NCBI GenBank assembly: GCA_024114885.1
Contig: CP099418.1
Coordinates: 2,852,001 to 2,916,000, forward strand
Direction: 5' to 3'
Length of the DNA: 64,000 nucleotides
From: Septoria linicola
Taxonomy: Eukaryota; Ascomycota; Dothideomycetes; Mycosphaerellales; Mycosphaerellaceae
The first letter of the stretch is position 1; each line of letters begins with the position of its first letter. Under the pieces are notes generated by a model. It was given only the letters and a program-made list of their open reading frames with translations. It ran no database searches and was not told where the DNA came from. The position numbers and the translations under genes are program-made. This document shows, in pieces, positions 31,948 through 44,679 of the stretch.

Positions 31948-34900
31948 CTATCCTTCTTTAGGTTAGTAAAGCTACTAAAGAAGAAAGTATAGATTAAAGT
32001 AGGAGGAGGATACCTCTATATAACCTACTCTAGACTAGCTTAGATAAAAGGAATCTTAGGAGAAGAAGTTCTATTTAATAGAGTACTATTTGTTCCTAAT
32101 CTTAAAATAAATCTTATATTATAGGATTAGTTTAGTAAGTAATTTAGAGTCTAAAAGCCTAATTTTACTCTTACCTCCCTAGATAGCTAAATAGTTATAA
32201 AGACTAAGCTAGTTAGAAGTATTCTTTACTAGTAAGATATTACCTCTTTTATAGGAAAAGTTATATTACTTACTATATAATCCTATAGTAGTTAATAATA
32301 CCTATACTACTCTATTAGAGAAGGATCTAAAATAGTAGGAGCTATAGTATAGAAGATTTATATACTTTAGAAGGAGGTTACTCTTAAACCTTTATAAAGT
32401 TACTAACCTAAAAGAAAGAATTCTAATTCCTAGCTAGGAAGAGTATAAGTATAGGATCTATATAATAGGTAAAATAAAGAAACACCTAGGTAAGTCTATT
32501 AAGAGAAGACTTAAAAGACTAGCCCTTATATTAGTAGATATCTATAGGCTATTACTATTATTAGTAAAAGGTTTTATATAGTAGCTTAAGATTATTAATA
32601 ACTTCTTAAGAAAGAAATAGGTATTTCTACTTAAAGCTAGATTAGATATACTAACTACTCTTTAGAACTAGAGGATTAAGGTAGAAAGGTAGTTAGTAAT
32701 ACTCCTTAAGTCTATAAGGGCCGATAATACTAGAGAAATTACTATTTTAATTAAATAGTAGGAGAAGGACTTTAGAATTACTTTTAAGCTAACTAAGGCT
32801 TATAATTTACTCTAGAATAGAGTAGTTAAGAGGTCTATCTAAATATTAGAGGCCTCTATTAGGGTAATACTTAAAGAGAGTAAGATACCTATTAAGTTTT
32901 AGCTAGAAGCTTTTAAAGTATAAGTATATATAAGGAACAAGCTTCTAAATAGACCTAATATTAAGAGATTTAAGCTCTTACCTAATAAAGCTTTTAATAG
33001 AATTAAACTAATAGTCTCCTACCTTAAGGTATAGGGATATAGAGCTATAGTATATATAGATATAAGAGTATAGCCTTAGTAGGTAAGGAGTAATAAACTA
33101 ATAAATAGAGGAAAGGATACTATATTTATTAGATACTATAATAATATAATAAAGGTATAGAAGTTCTAGGAGCTAGATATAAAGGCTATTAAGTAGTATA
33201 CTAATATAATCTTCTTTAAAGATAAGCTAGGTAGAGAATTAGACTTAAATATTAAGATTAAGAATCTCTCTAATTTAGCTCTAGAAAGAAGACCTATTAG
33301 AAGGCTAAGAGCTATTAGCTAGCCTACTCTATAAGCTAATAGAGGTACCCTAGGTACTCCTAGCCTAAGCTAGTAGAAGCCTCCTCCTCCTTAGCTATTA
33401 GTATAGGTTTAGGAAAGAAAGAAACTCTTTATATAACTTCTACCTCTACTAGAAGATATAGGAGAGTATAGAAAATTCCTAGAATAAAGGAAAGTTAAGA
33501 AAGAATCTAAGAATTCTACCTAAGAAACTATAGAGATAGATTAGGAGTAGATAGTTCTAAGGTAAACTCTTAGAAAGAGGAAAGTATTCTAAGAACTTAA
33601 TAGATTTAACTAGAAGCTAAAGCTAATTAGGCTTAAGTTAGATTAGAATAGTTAGCTAGATAAGGAAATGCTCCTAGAGTATTAGGCTTTCTTCTTAGCT
33701 ATAAGCTCTATTAACCTAGATATCTTATAGAACTTAGAATTCTTAAAGGAAGTTAAAGAGATTATATTCTCTACTACTAAAGAAGTAGGAATATATAAAT
33801 AGGAGGTTCTAATCCTAAGGAACTATAAAAAAGTAGTAAGTAATTCTAAATAGAGTTATCTCTAGTAAGAAGCTATTTAGAAGGAGCTAGATATACTTAT
33901 AAGTAATAATACCTAGACTATAGTAGTCCTACTAAAAGAGGCTAACTTAGTTACCTTAAGATAGGTCTTTAATATTAAGAGAAAACTTAATAGTACTATT
34001 AAAAAGTTTAAGGTAAGACTAGTTATAAGAAGGTTCTCCTAAAAGTATAGAGTAGACTATATAGAAACTTTTGCCCTTATAGTTAGGTAGAATACTCTAA
34101 GAGGATTTATAGCTATAGTCTATAAGAAGGACCTAGTTCTATACTAAGTAGATATAAATAATATATTTATAGAGAGTACCTTATATAAGGATATCTATAT
34201 AATCCTACTACTAGGTATTAACCTACTAACTAGTATAGTCTTATAAGTTCTAAGGAGTCTCTATAGGCTAAAGTAAGCTATAAGAGACTAGAATTAGCTA
34301 TATATATTAAAGCTAAAAGGAATAGGATTTAGATAATTAGAAGTAGACCTATATCTTCTAATCTATAAGAAAAGGAAAGACCTAATAATCCTAATCTATA
34401 TTAATAATATACCTATTACTATAGAGAGACTAGAAGATGTCCTCTAGTTTAAAGACTAACTTAGTAAGGTCTTTAAGATTAAAGATCTTAGAGAGCTAGA
34501 TAAGATTCTTAGAATAAGACTAATAAGAAATAGATAGTAAGGCTAGCTAAAACTTAACTAGAAGTACTATATCTAAGAGAACCTAGCTAAGATAGGAATA
34601 GGCTAAGAAACTATATTACTAACTCTTTTACTAATAGATAGCTATAAAAGTCTAAAGCCTACTAGACTAAATAATAAAAGATATAATAAATAGGAGTACT
34701 AATCTATTATTAGAACATAGATATAGCTTATAACTATTATAAGACTAGATATATTATTTGCTCTTAGAAGATTAAGCTCCTATATTAGTAATCTAATAGT
34801 AGGATATATAAAGGCTCTAAAGAAGCTAACTAGATACCTAAGGTTAAACCTAGACCTTAGTCTAAGATACTTAAGGAATAGTTAAGGCTATCTTACTAGA

Positions 34901-35430
34901 TATATAGACTCTAACTATATAATAGATAAGACTAATAGAGTCTTAATCCTTAGATATGTTTTCTTCTTTTATAGTATACTAATCTCCTAGATAAGTAAGA
35001 AGTAGAAATCTATAGCTATATCTATAATAGAAGCTAAATATATAGCTATAGGAGTATATATAAAATAGTTATAGTTCCTTAGTACTCTTTTAAGAGAGCT
35101 TAGATACCTAGAGTTAGTAGGAGAATGTTCTTACTAACTAAGGATCCTTAGTAACTAGGAAACTATTACTAGAATTAGGCTAATTTAGCTAAAAGGTAAT
35201 AACTAAGCTACTCTTACTCTAGTTAAGGACTTATATATTTATAATAAGTCTAAACATATTAATATCTTATATAATACTATAAGAAAGCTCTAGTAGAATA
35301 GACTTATCTCTATAGAATATATAAATATAAAAGAGATAGTAGTAGATAGTCTTACTAAGCTAAAGAATAGACTATAGTTTTAGGAGTTTATAAGGTAGCT
35401 CTACCTTATATAAGAGATATATAAAAGATA
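31948..35430 (+). pseudogene. Copia pol: integrase, reverse transcriptase, RNase H
   Basis: Continuation of the polyprotein after the nested element. One frame links integrase (LVDIYR near 32,530; NRVVKRSIQILEASIR-like near 32,815, the copia NGVAER segment), RT and RNase H. The RT active site YVDD is at 34,397-34,408, now read as YINN because both Asp codons became Asn. RNase H carries IEAKYIAIG near 35,027 for the copia SEAEYxAL motif. The C-terminus DSLTKLKNRL is near 35,350. Gag C-terminus and protease should lie at 31,948-32,500 but were not resolved. Confidence 0.78.
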
Positions 35431-36077
35431 ACTCTAAGCCTTAGAGTTAGACTAAGAGGAGTCTAAAAGAAAGATTTTTAGTTACTTAACTCCTCCTTAG
35501 TTAGACTTTATAAAGTCCTAAATTCCTTTACTAATATTAGACCTATTACTAACTATAATATTACTATATAGTATCTAGCTAAACTAGATACCTCCTAAGG
35601 CTAAGTACTAGTTAATATTAAAGACCTCCTCTATAGTAGCTATTATCTCTACTACTAGTATATAGTTACTCTACTCCCTAGCTTAATATAAGATCTCTAT
35701 AGCTAAGAATAGTATATCTTAAAGGCTATTAGAGAACTAAGAAGCTATATAGAATATAACTAAGTAGGAGACTAGGCTATAAGGAATCTAGAGAGCTATT
35801 AGAATTAGCTATAAGAAAGGACAAAGGTAACTTACTAGATAGTCTATATCCTAAACAATCTACTCCTATATAAGAGAAGAGGAAGATCTTATAGAAGGTA
35901 TTTCTTTTTACCTTTTTATAGGAGATAGTAGTATAGAAAGTTTATTAGATTAATAGTTAGTACTATCTAGTTATTAGTCTAAAAAGTAAGTACTTAATAA
36001 CTAATTAAGATTAGGACTAGTATTTAAGTACTATAGATAATCTATTAAAAGATCTAACTATATAGTATAAGTAAGAG

Positions 36078-36354
36078 TATTAAGAATATATCCTAGATAG
36101 TTAGTCTAGATATAGATATCTAAGTATAGTTCTAGATGCCTTAGGTATCTACCTAAGGCTTAGTAAGAGGTATATCTTGCTTCTCTTTCTTCTCTTCTTA
36201 GAAAACTAACTTAATTAACTTTATATTTAGTTCCTAGTATATTACTACTATACTATATATATAAGTTAGTTTAAGATTAATCCCTTATTCTTCTTTACTA
36301 CGCTATACCCTCCTTAACATTATATAGTATATAATACGCCCTCTACTTTTAATA
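36078..36354 (+). repeat. Copia 3' LTR
   Basis: 277 bases, identical in length to the 5' LTR with scattered transitions. It ends five bases before the next insertion's duplicated site begins to matter: TSD ctaac, one base, then ttat of gypsy A copy 1. Confidence 0.88.
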
Positions 36355-36364
36355 CTAACCTTAT

Positions 36365-36790
36365 TATAACGTAGTAGGCGTCCCTATACCTAGTAGGTAG
36401 GCCTATAGCGGCTACTACTACCTATACGTATAAGAGCGATTTTCGAGCTTACTATAGAGGTTAGAGACAATTATCCTTTATACTACTACTACTAAGGTTA
36501 GAGAGGACTACTTAGGTTACTACTTAGCGATTATATAATATAGTATTATTTAATAACTTATTCTACTTCCTACCTATCCTCTACTAGCGTCGCTACTACG
36601 CGATCCTAAACGGCCTACTATAGCTACTAACGTATATCTCTACGACTACGCGCCGTAGGCACGCTACTAATCTACCTACTATACCTACTACTAACTACTA
36701 TATAAGGCTATCGCTCGACTCCGGCTCTACGACCTATATATAGACTTATATACTACTACCTCTAGGTTAGTTATAGGTTTACGCGCTATA
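36365..36790 (+). repeat. Gypsy A copy 1, 5' LTR
   Basis: Begins tataacgtagtaggcg (TGTAACG before RIP) and ends tttacgcgctata. 426 bases. Confidence 0.88.
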
Positions 36791-36811
36791 TAAGGAGCCG
36801 AAGGTAGGACT
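36791..36811 (+). other. Gypsy A copy 1 primer-binding site candidate
   Basis: Sequence taaggagccgaaggtaggac directly follows the LTR and shares the core GAGCCGAAGGTAGG with copy 2 and with family B. Confidence 0.5.
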
Positions 36812-37249
36812 ACTATACGCTTTATAAGGAACTAGAAGTCGCGCTATATCGCGCGTAATACGTCTAAGGTAACGTAGCCTTAGCGTAAGGACTTATTATA
36901 TAAGAAGATATAGTACTATAAGGATTATAGGTAGAATAAAGAAACGCCTTAGGAACTACTATAGTACTAGCGCGTAAGGAAGGTAACGACTAACTCTATA
37001 TAGCGTAGGCTATAAACGTATATAGGTATACGTTTAATACTAAAAAACTAGCTAAGAAGAGGCGCTAGGCCTCGAATTACCTAAGGAAATTAGAATTATT
37101 AGTTAACTAGGAAGGAGCTACTATAGATTACCTATAAGGTAGCTATTTCCTAGAAGCTATAAAAGGTTTATCTTTAATATCTATATTAAGATAGAGTATA
37201 TTAAGAAAGTTAGAGAAATAGTTAGAGTTACTAGTATAGTTAAAATTGC

Positions 37250-40200
37250 CTAACGTACGCTCCTAGCGTAGATAGTCTAGCTCCTAGAGGCTCGATAAGG
37301 AATTAAGCGCGCTAGAGCGCTATATATTAAGTCCTTAGATCCCTTTAACCTATAGACTAAAAGAGTAACTTGTTTTCGCGCCTATAAAAGAGGTAGACGA
37401 ATACGACTATTACTACCTTACCTAACTTACTATAAGCTACTACTTCTAAAGTAACTAGCCTATTATATCTTCTCTTATAGATAGCTAGATCTCTAATAAT
37501 TCTAAGGTAAAGAGCTAGTCTATAGATAGCGTTCTAGTAGAAGAGTATATCGATACTCGAGGATAGCTAGCTTAGTTAGGACCTATTTAGTAACCTATAA
37601 TAGGTACCTAGCTAGAGTTCGCTTCTCTCTTATAGTAAGTCCTTAAAGCGAATAAGCTAAAGCTACCTATACTAGGTACTAATTAAAACTACTACTTTAC
37701 TAGAGAAAATACTACTAAGTTCCTAGAACGGTTTAAGTTAATAAGTAAGTACTATAGTCTCTAGGAGCCTTTATATAAGGATACTATTAAGCGCCTTATT
37801 ATTAACTACTATATTATACTACGTCTAGAGATTTAGCGTTTAGAGTATAAGTCGTAAGAGATATTCGAGACTATCTTTCTTAATTACTTTATTAAGAGTA
37901 ATACCTACTATCTTATTCGATCTAGAGAGTACCTAGAGTAGCTCTACTAAAAGAGAAAAGTAGAAGGTAATAACTTAAAAGAGTTCCTTCGCTAGTTCTA
38001 TCTTATTTTAGACTCTATTAACCTAGAAGATATAAGTAAGCGTAAGAGATTAAGGCTCTTACTAAATAGAGTACTAGTAGCGATATCTAAGAAACTCTAT
38101 ACTAAGTATAGAATCTACCTATATAAGCTAGAGACCTATAAACTATTCGAGAAGATCTTTAAGTTAGCTAAGGACCTTATTAAAGGAGAAGATAGTTTCT
38201 AGACAAAGTAGGCTCGTAACTATAGTTAACTTAAGTCCTTATAGAAGTCTGTTATAGAAGGCCGACCTATAGAAGCTATAGAAGTTATAGTTAGACTAAT
38301 ATAGACTAATAACGACCTAGTCTATAACTTTAATAAGTTAACTATTAATAATCTAATACTTCTAAAATAGAAGGGCGAGTATAGCTTAGCCTCTATAGCT
38401 ATTTAACCTACTAGACAATATATATCGCCTACTATCTAAGATAATAGTAACTAATAGTAATAGTAGGCTATAACGATTAGAGCGTACTTAGGATATATTT
38501 CGCTATAGGTCGTAGAGTATATAAAAGGTCGCTACTATATCTACTATAGATTAGACTATATAGCTAACTTCTACTCGTTAATCGAATATATAATTACGTA
38601 AGGATAGTTAACCTATAATATTAATAAGAGATTAATAGTTAAGAGTATAACTAGTAAGTATATTATAATCTAGTATCTAAAATAGGATAGGATAACGCCT
38701 TAGATCTTCTATATTAACTAGGTATTACGTCTTTATAGGATAGGAGGCTAGGCTATAGAGTACCTAGACTATCTAGTAAGCGATAAGTAGCGTTAATAGT
38801 AGACTAGCTACGATATAACTTAAGTAGTTCTAGGTTCTATTAAGAAAAGCTCCGATTAGACGCCTTATAGTATCTTAGATTACTACGATACGCTCGCGGT
38901 ACTATTAAAGCTATCCGGCCCTAGAGGCTCGACTACCTAGATAGGCGCGCCGAAGATCGTATAGGTTAACTACGCGCGATCTACGTAGATTATTAGTATT
39001 CCTAGGCCTAAAGTATATTTTATAGAATAGGACCTTAATAGGAGACATACTAGAGTTAAGGATTTAGAAGATAAGGACGCGCCTATCTATACTAATATAG
39101 TATAGATTAGTAAGGGTAAGGCTAAAGAGGCCGAGAAGCGAGCGCTAGTACCTATAATTTAGAAGTCTTAAGAGAAGGTACTTAAAAGAATAATTTAGGC
39201 TTAGCGTAATACTATATATACCTATAGGCCGACTAGATATAGTATTCGTAAGGAAAGGCTTAAGGATATATACGACGACTTAGTCGATAGAGTAAACGAA
39301 GAGGATTAGTAGCGGCGAGATACTACTAGGTCTTAGACGTTAGAAGATAGTACTATCGACTATATTAATAAGGATATAGAAGACGAGAAACCTACTCTAG
39401 TTACGCCTTCTATTTATAAAGTAAAGAAAGTTTCTAAGAAGTAGAGGCTAGATAACTAGGTAAGGTCTAAGGCACGCGTAGAGAACGATATAGCTCTAAG
39501 AGCTTAGAAGCTAGAGATAAAGCTACTACGTCGTCTACTATAGACCCTATTTCCTATTATACTTACTAAGTATATTATACTTAGAGGTATTAAGCTATCG
39601 CTTAAAGGACTATAGGCTTCTATCTATATAGATAATAACGAGTTATAAGAAGCTCTTACTCGCTAAACTATAGATATCTATATAGCTAGTATAGAACTTA
39701 GCTAATACTTTAATAATAGGCTACCTACTAAGATATAGGGATAGAGGTTACTACTATACTAAGTATATTCTCTCCTTAAAGAATTAGTACCTAAAGGCTA
39801 GTATAAACCTTACGCGAGATATAATATAGTTACTATTAATAGAGGTATTATAGTATATACTAGTAAGGCTAATCTATAGGAGGAGCTATACGAGTAATTA
39901 GTAGTAGTCGACCTATCTAGTATTACTCGAGACGTCCTTATAGTACCTCTAATCTAGGTAGATATTTAGTTAAATAGTAAGCTTAGTACTAAGGATAGCT
40001 TAATTAATAAAGGTACTAAGTCTACTATAATAGACTAAGTAGTAGCTAGAAGGTACGGATTAGCTATTTAGATAGACATTCTAGAGATTAACCTATCTAC
40101 TATAGGAGGTCTAGCCTAGATAGTAGGTATCTATAAGAAGGTAAACGTTAACGTTTTCGGCGTTAAATACGTTATACCAGTCTTTATCTTAGTACCTTCT

Positions 40201-40500
40201 AAGGACGCCGAACTAGTACCGGTCCTCTTAGGTAGAGCGTAGGCGATAAAGGTTCGCCTATAGTCTAAGAACTACGATAATAGTACTTAGAAAGGTACTA
40301 TCTATTATAGGAATAGTAAGTCGGTTACCTTTATAAGTATAGTCGGGACCTAGAGATACTAGACTATTAATAAGTTTCTTAATAAAGGTAGCGCTTTAAA
40401 ATAGTAGGTAGACTCGAGCTAGCTACTACGATATCTACCTACTATATAGCTCTAGTAGAAATAGGAAGACTAGGCCTAATAGGACGCCTCGATTCCGTCT
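37250..40500 (+). pseudogene. Gypsy A copy 1 gag-protease frame
   Basis: One frame is followed through gag (FLERFKLISKYYSL near 37,720), a zinc knuckle near 38,533-38,574 whose three Cys and one His are all now Tyr (spacing C-X2-C-X4-H-X4-C retained), and the protease motif near 40,003 where LIDKGTKS reads LINKGTKS. No start codon was identified; coding character extends upstream to at least 37,390. Limits approximate. Confidence 0.65.
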
Positions 40501-40809
40501 AGCCTCTAGGACTAGATTAAAATCTTAATACCTAGAGCGACGATTAGTTATCTACTACGATCGAGGACGGAGGCGATAACCTTTTAGATAACACGATCCT
40601 TATAGTAGTAGAGTATAATAGGTAAGCTAGCTATATTAGGATATATTATACTTCTATATACTACTATCTATAGAATCTCTACCTAAAGGTTTAGGCCTTT
40701 ACTATATATAAGCGTAAGATAAACAAGGTTAAGCCTATAGACCTAAGCGTAAATTAGATAGATAGTAGTAGCGCTAGTAGTAACTATCGTTAGAAGTAGG
40801 AGTAGCTAG

Positions 40810-41001
40810 CGCGAGAAAGTAAACTACTACTAGGTATAAAGCTATTCGATAGTAAGTACCTTATTAAGAAGTTCTCTAACCTACTAAAGGCGAGTAGGTT
40901 AACTCTAGAAGTAATAGCGGGCGTTACTACTAGCGTAGAACTATAACCTAGAGAGCGCTAGATACTAGAGAAGATACTCTTTAACTAAGAAGTAGTACTA
41001 G
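40810..41001 (+). pseudogene. Gypsy A copy 1 pol, 5' fragment
   Basis: Start of the RT-bearing frame (LLLGIK.FDSKYLIKKFSNL), in the -1 frame relative to gag-protease. It is cut by copy 2 at a ctag site; the rest of pol resumes at 52,284. Confidence 0.6.
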
Positions 41002-41443
41002 TATAGCGCGTAAACCTATAACTAACCTAGGGGTAGTAGTATATAAGTCTATACGTAGGTCGTAGGGCCGGAGTCGGGCGATAGCCCTACGTAGTAGTTA
41101 GTAGTAGGTGTAGTAGGCAGATTAGCGACGTGCCTATAGCGCGTAGTCGCGGAGGTATACGTCGGTAGCTATAGTAGGCCGTATAGGCTATAAGCCTATT
41201 AGGATCGCGTAGTAGTAGCGCTAGCGGAGGACAGGTAGGAAGTAGAATAAGTTATTAAACAATGCTATATTGTATAATCGCTAAGTAGTAACCTAAGTAG
41301 TCTTCTCTAACCTTAGTAGTAGTAGTATAAAGGATAATTGTCCCTAACCTCTATAGTAAGCTCGAAAATCGCCCTTATACGTATAGGCGGTAGTAGCCGC
41401 TATAGGCTCGCCTACTAGGTATAAGGACGCCTACTACGTTATA
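41002..41443 (-). repeat. Gypsy A copy 2, 3' LTR
   Basis: 442 bases. On the minus strand it follows the purine tract agggggaagga and starts tataacg. It retains about 16 bases (aataggcttatagcct region) missing from both copy 1 LTRs. Confidence 0.88.
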
Positions 41444-41497
41444 TCCTTCCCCCTATAGAAGTCTCGCTAGAGATATTAAAAATAACAGTACGAAGTA

Positions 41498-44239
41498 TTA
41501 TAGAAACAAGTTATCGTCTCTCTTAAACTCCCCTCTACGCCTCCGTATCCCTATACCTTACTAGTCCTCGCGCTACTCTATTAGGCCCCTAGGGGCTAGA
41601 CAGAATCTACGCCTAGCCGCCTAGTTATTATTAGCCTACTCGAAGAGCTCTTCTATATCGGTAGCGGTAGAGAAGTCGGCTACTAGTCGCTTTATAAAAT
41701 CCTTATTATTAGCGTAGAAGCTAGTCTCTAGGAATATCGTAGTCTCTAGGTCTTTAATATAGGCTATAAGGATACGATAGTTACTTAGCGTAGACTTATG
41801 GTAGGCCTCTAAACGGGTATAGAATACGTTAGCGAGGTAGGTAATCTAGCCTATAGTATCGAAGACTACTATAGGATCGTCTTAGCGTCGTATACCTACG
41901 AGGGCCTAACCGAGATATATAGCTAGTATTAACTTGTCCGAAGTAGGGAAGTAGTAGGAGATCACTCTATAGCGGTTAGAGTAACCGGATAGAGAGGTGT
42001 ACCTAGGTATAAGGTCGTAGTAAGCGTCTCGTAGCTAAGAGTACGTGCTAGAAGCTTCTCTAATCTCGAGGCGGTTAGTATCTAGGTCTACCTTATAAAA
42101 CTAAGGTAGGATAGTTATCCGCTTATCGACCTTATTTTCCTTAGAACTATATAGTAGTATAGAGAACGATACCCTAGCCTCTCCTTACTTTACCGGTACT
42201 ATAGACTATCCCCTAGTATGTTCCTAGGTAGGACTTAGTAGGTCAATATCTTCCTTCTATACGTACTACTCCCTAATATCCTCTACGAAGCCCTTACTAA
42301 GTAATCCTCTATCTCCTAGTCTCTCTACCTACGCTATAAAAACTCGTTAGTAGTATAGACCTTTAACTAATTTAGTATAATTAGTATAGGTCTTATTTAT
42401 AAAGGAAACCGTACTCTAAACTTGTAATATACCGTAGCCTCTAGCTATGTCTATAATACTAAGGTCGATATACCGGAAACCCTTATAAGACTAATCGGAC
42501 CTACCCTCTATTAGTAAGTAGGTATACTTAGTATAGTACGGGTAGGAAACCAGGTTCGTAGCGTAATCTAGTTAGTAGTAGATATATATTATCTAGTATA
42601 TAGGGTCCTAGCGAATTAACTACTAAATACTACTATAGAACATGTTCCTATACTAGCCTATATTACGATTACTACTAATCTTACGTAGATACTAGTCGTA
42701 TATAGTAAACTCCTTACTAATTAGGTCCTTAACTAGCTCTAACTAACTAAATAAGTCGTACGTAACCGTACCTTCTCTAAAGTATGTCTCTAGTACTAGC
42801 TTCGGTAGCTTACCCTTATCTATAATATAGGTAACTAGATTAGTATAGGTAAAGTATCTAGGTAGGTTATTATATCTCGTTCCTTTAGTAGCTAAGTAAT
42901 ATAGAGCACTTAGAGCATCGCTAGGGTAGGCCGCTCGGCGTTACGCTAAAAACCAATTTAGGTACTCTACTTAGAGTTTAGCTAAATCCTAGATACGTAC
43001 GTAGAGTCTAAATCTCTAAAACAGTGTCGGTTAGTCGACCTTGCTATTCTTAAGGCCGAACGCCTCTCTAGTAGCATTTCGTAGGTACTAGAAGTAGAGA
43101 CTACACTTGTTTAGGTTAACGTCCTTTAAACTATACTCTTTAACCTTTATAGCGATAAGCGCTTCGAAGACCTATACCTTTGAGCCCTAGGCATTAACGG
43201 CGGTATAGAGCGGGCGGTTTTGTCTAATATCGTAGCGGTTATAGGGGTAAGGGCTACTACTAAGCGAGGAAGATAGGCCTAGGTCGCTAACCTTACTTAG
43301 GCGCGAGTTAACGCTAGAGGTTCGGTAGCTTCTAATAGGTATAGGAGTAGACGCGCTACTTCCTATAGTTAAGTAGCGCTAATTTCCGGTTAGGCTCCCG
43401 AGGCCGGACGGACCTACGAGAGTAGTAGTAGCTTTCTTAGCGTCTTCTTAGATCTTAGTAGCTACTCTCGTAACTCGAGGTAATACTACCGCCGAAGAAG
43501 GGGCTCTCTCCCTACCTAAGGGCCTATCCGTAGCTAGTAGAGGTGTCTCGACAAGCTAGATAATCCTATCCTTGAACTATAGATTACGCTCCTTTATTAA
43601 CTACTTTACCTTATTACCCGAGGTATTAATCTACTAAACCTCCTCGCGTCCTTCTACGCTCTTTAGCTTAACGAAATCCGAGTCGATAGAGTAGTGTTTC
43701 TTTAAGCGATTATTAACTAGGTTAAGGAGGCGCTAAAGGATAGCCTTAGCGAGTAGGTACGTAGTAGTATCCGTATTAAGCTTATTTATAGCGGCGCTAC
43801 CTATATAGGCCGAGAAGTTCTTTACTATCTTTAGGTAATTCTCGAGGTAGAGACGAATAGTTTTACTATTTCTATATCTTACCCCCTACTCTATCTCGAT
43901 ACGAGCGAAGGCGTAGTTAATTACTTGTTAATCCTTTACTCTCTACTATATAGCGTTCTTAAAACTCAGGTTCGCCTATTTTAACTCCTTGTCTAAGGAC
44001 TTCTTATTAATCTTCTTAATTCTCTCCTAGAGTAGGCGCGCTATATTATATAGCCTAGAGAAGGCCCGGTCGTAGTAATTAATAATCTCTATCGCCACTA
44101 TATACCTCTCTACGTTATCTTCAATTATAGCTATACTAGTAATAATATCCTTAGTTTATACGGTATTCTAGATAATGTTTCTTATCTAGATAGAGAGGCT
44201 GTTTAGGCTGTTTAGGTTAACGTTACCTAGTACCGACAT
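41498..44239 (-). pseudogene. Gypsy A copy 2 extra ORF, 914 codons, unknown function
   Basis: Frame with an intact ATG at 44239 (MSVLGNVNLNSLNGL) and a TAA at 41500-41498, 2,742 bases, exactly the length in copy 1. Internal stops are RIP-type TAG/TAA. The N-terminal 130 residues look helical or coiled coil (IIKDNVERYIVAIEIINYYD); the C-terminus ends in a basic Arg/Gly patch (IRRRRGEFKRDD). There are many Tyr, Leu and Lys residues, and no membrane helix, zinc finger or enzyme motif that I recognise. It lies between integrase and the 3' LTR in sense orientation. Envelope, second structural protein and captured host gene are all open. Confidence 0.62.
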
Positions 44240-44679
44240 AGTATAGGTACTAGCGCGATTACGCCTAGTAAATCGACTCGAGGTAGTAGAAGTAGGAGGA
44301 GGTTATTAGTAGTACTAATAATTGTCGGTAGGTAGTAGTAGGAAGTTAAGATTAAGAAGAAGGTAGAGGGGCAGCTAGTTACTTAAGTATCTAGTCCTAT
44401 AGAGTAAATAAAGGTTCTAGAGGGTAGCGGAGTTAATAGAAAATGAATCGCGACTAGGATAAATAGGTAATAATAGTAAGTAATATAGGGTAGGTAAATA
44501 TAAAGTAAACCGGTAAAGTAAACTAGTAAATACTTTATAAAGTAAAGTAAAAAAAGTAAAGTAAAGTAATCTACGAGGAAGGCGCGTATCGTAAGTAAAA
44601 TAAAGGAAATAGATAAAGGAAACCGTATATCTACGACGACCGGAAGCGGTAAGAGGGTTATATATAACCCTTCTCTCTC
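44240..44679 (-). other. Gypsy A copy 2 spacer between pol and extra ORF
   Basis: About 440 bases with simple repeats of agtaaagtaa type around 44,480-44,570. No frame. The corresponding stretch in copy 1 is 55,175-55,594. Confidence 0.5.

Larger units (their letters stand above)
16821..36354 (+). mobile_element. Ty1/copia retrotransposon, split by a nested gypsy element
   Basis: Two 277-base direct LTRs (16821-17097, 36078-36354) bounded by a perfect 5-base TSD, ctaac (16816-16820, 36355-36359). With the nested gypsy and its duplicated ctaa (18711-31947) removed, the element is about 6.3 kb, normal for copia. Read-through shows gag, integrase, reverse transcriptase and RNase H in copia order, the latter three in one frame. 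All ORFs are broken by RIP-type stops. It sits inside the Helitron. Confidence 0.88.

Noticed and set aside
41498..44239. Envelope gene in gypsy A
   Set aside because: No signal peptide, membrane helix or Cys pattern can be read in the extra frame, so an envelope call is unsupported.
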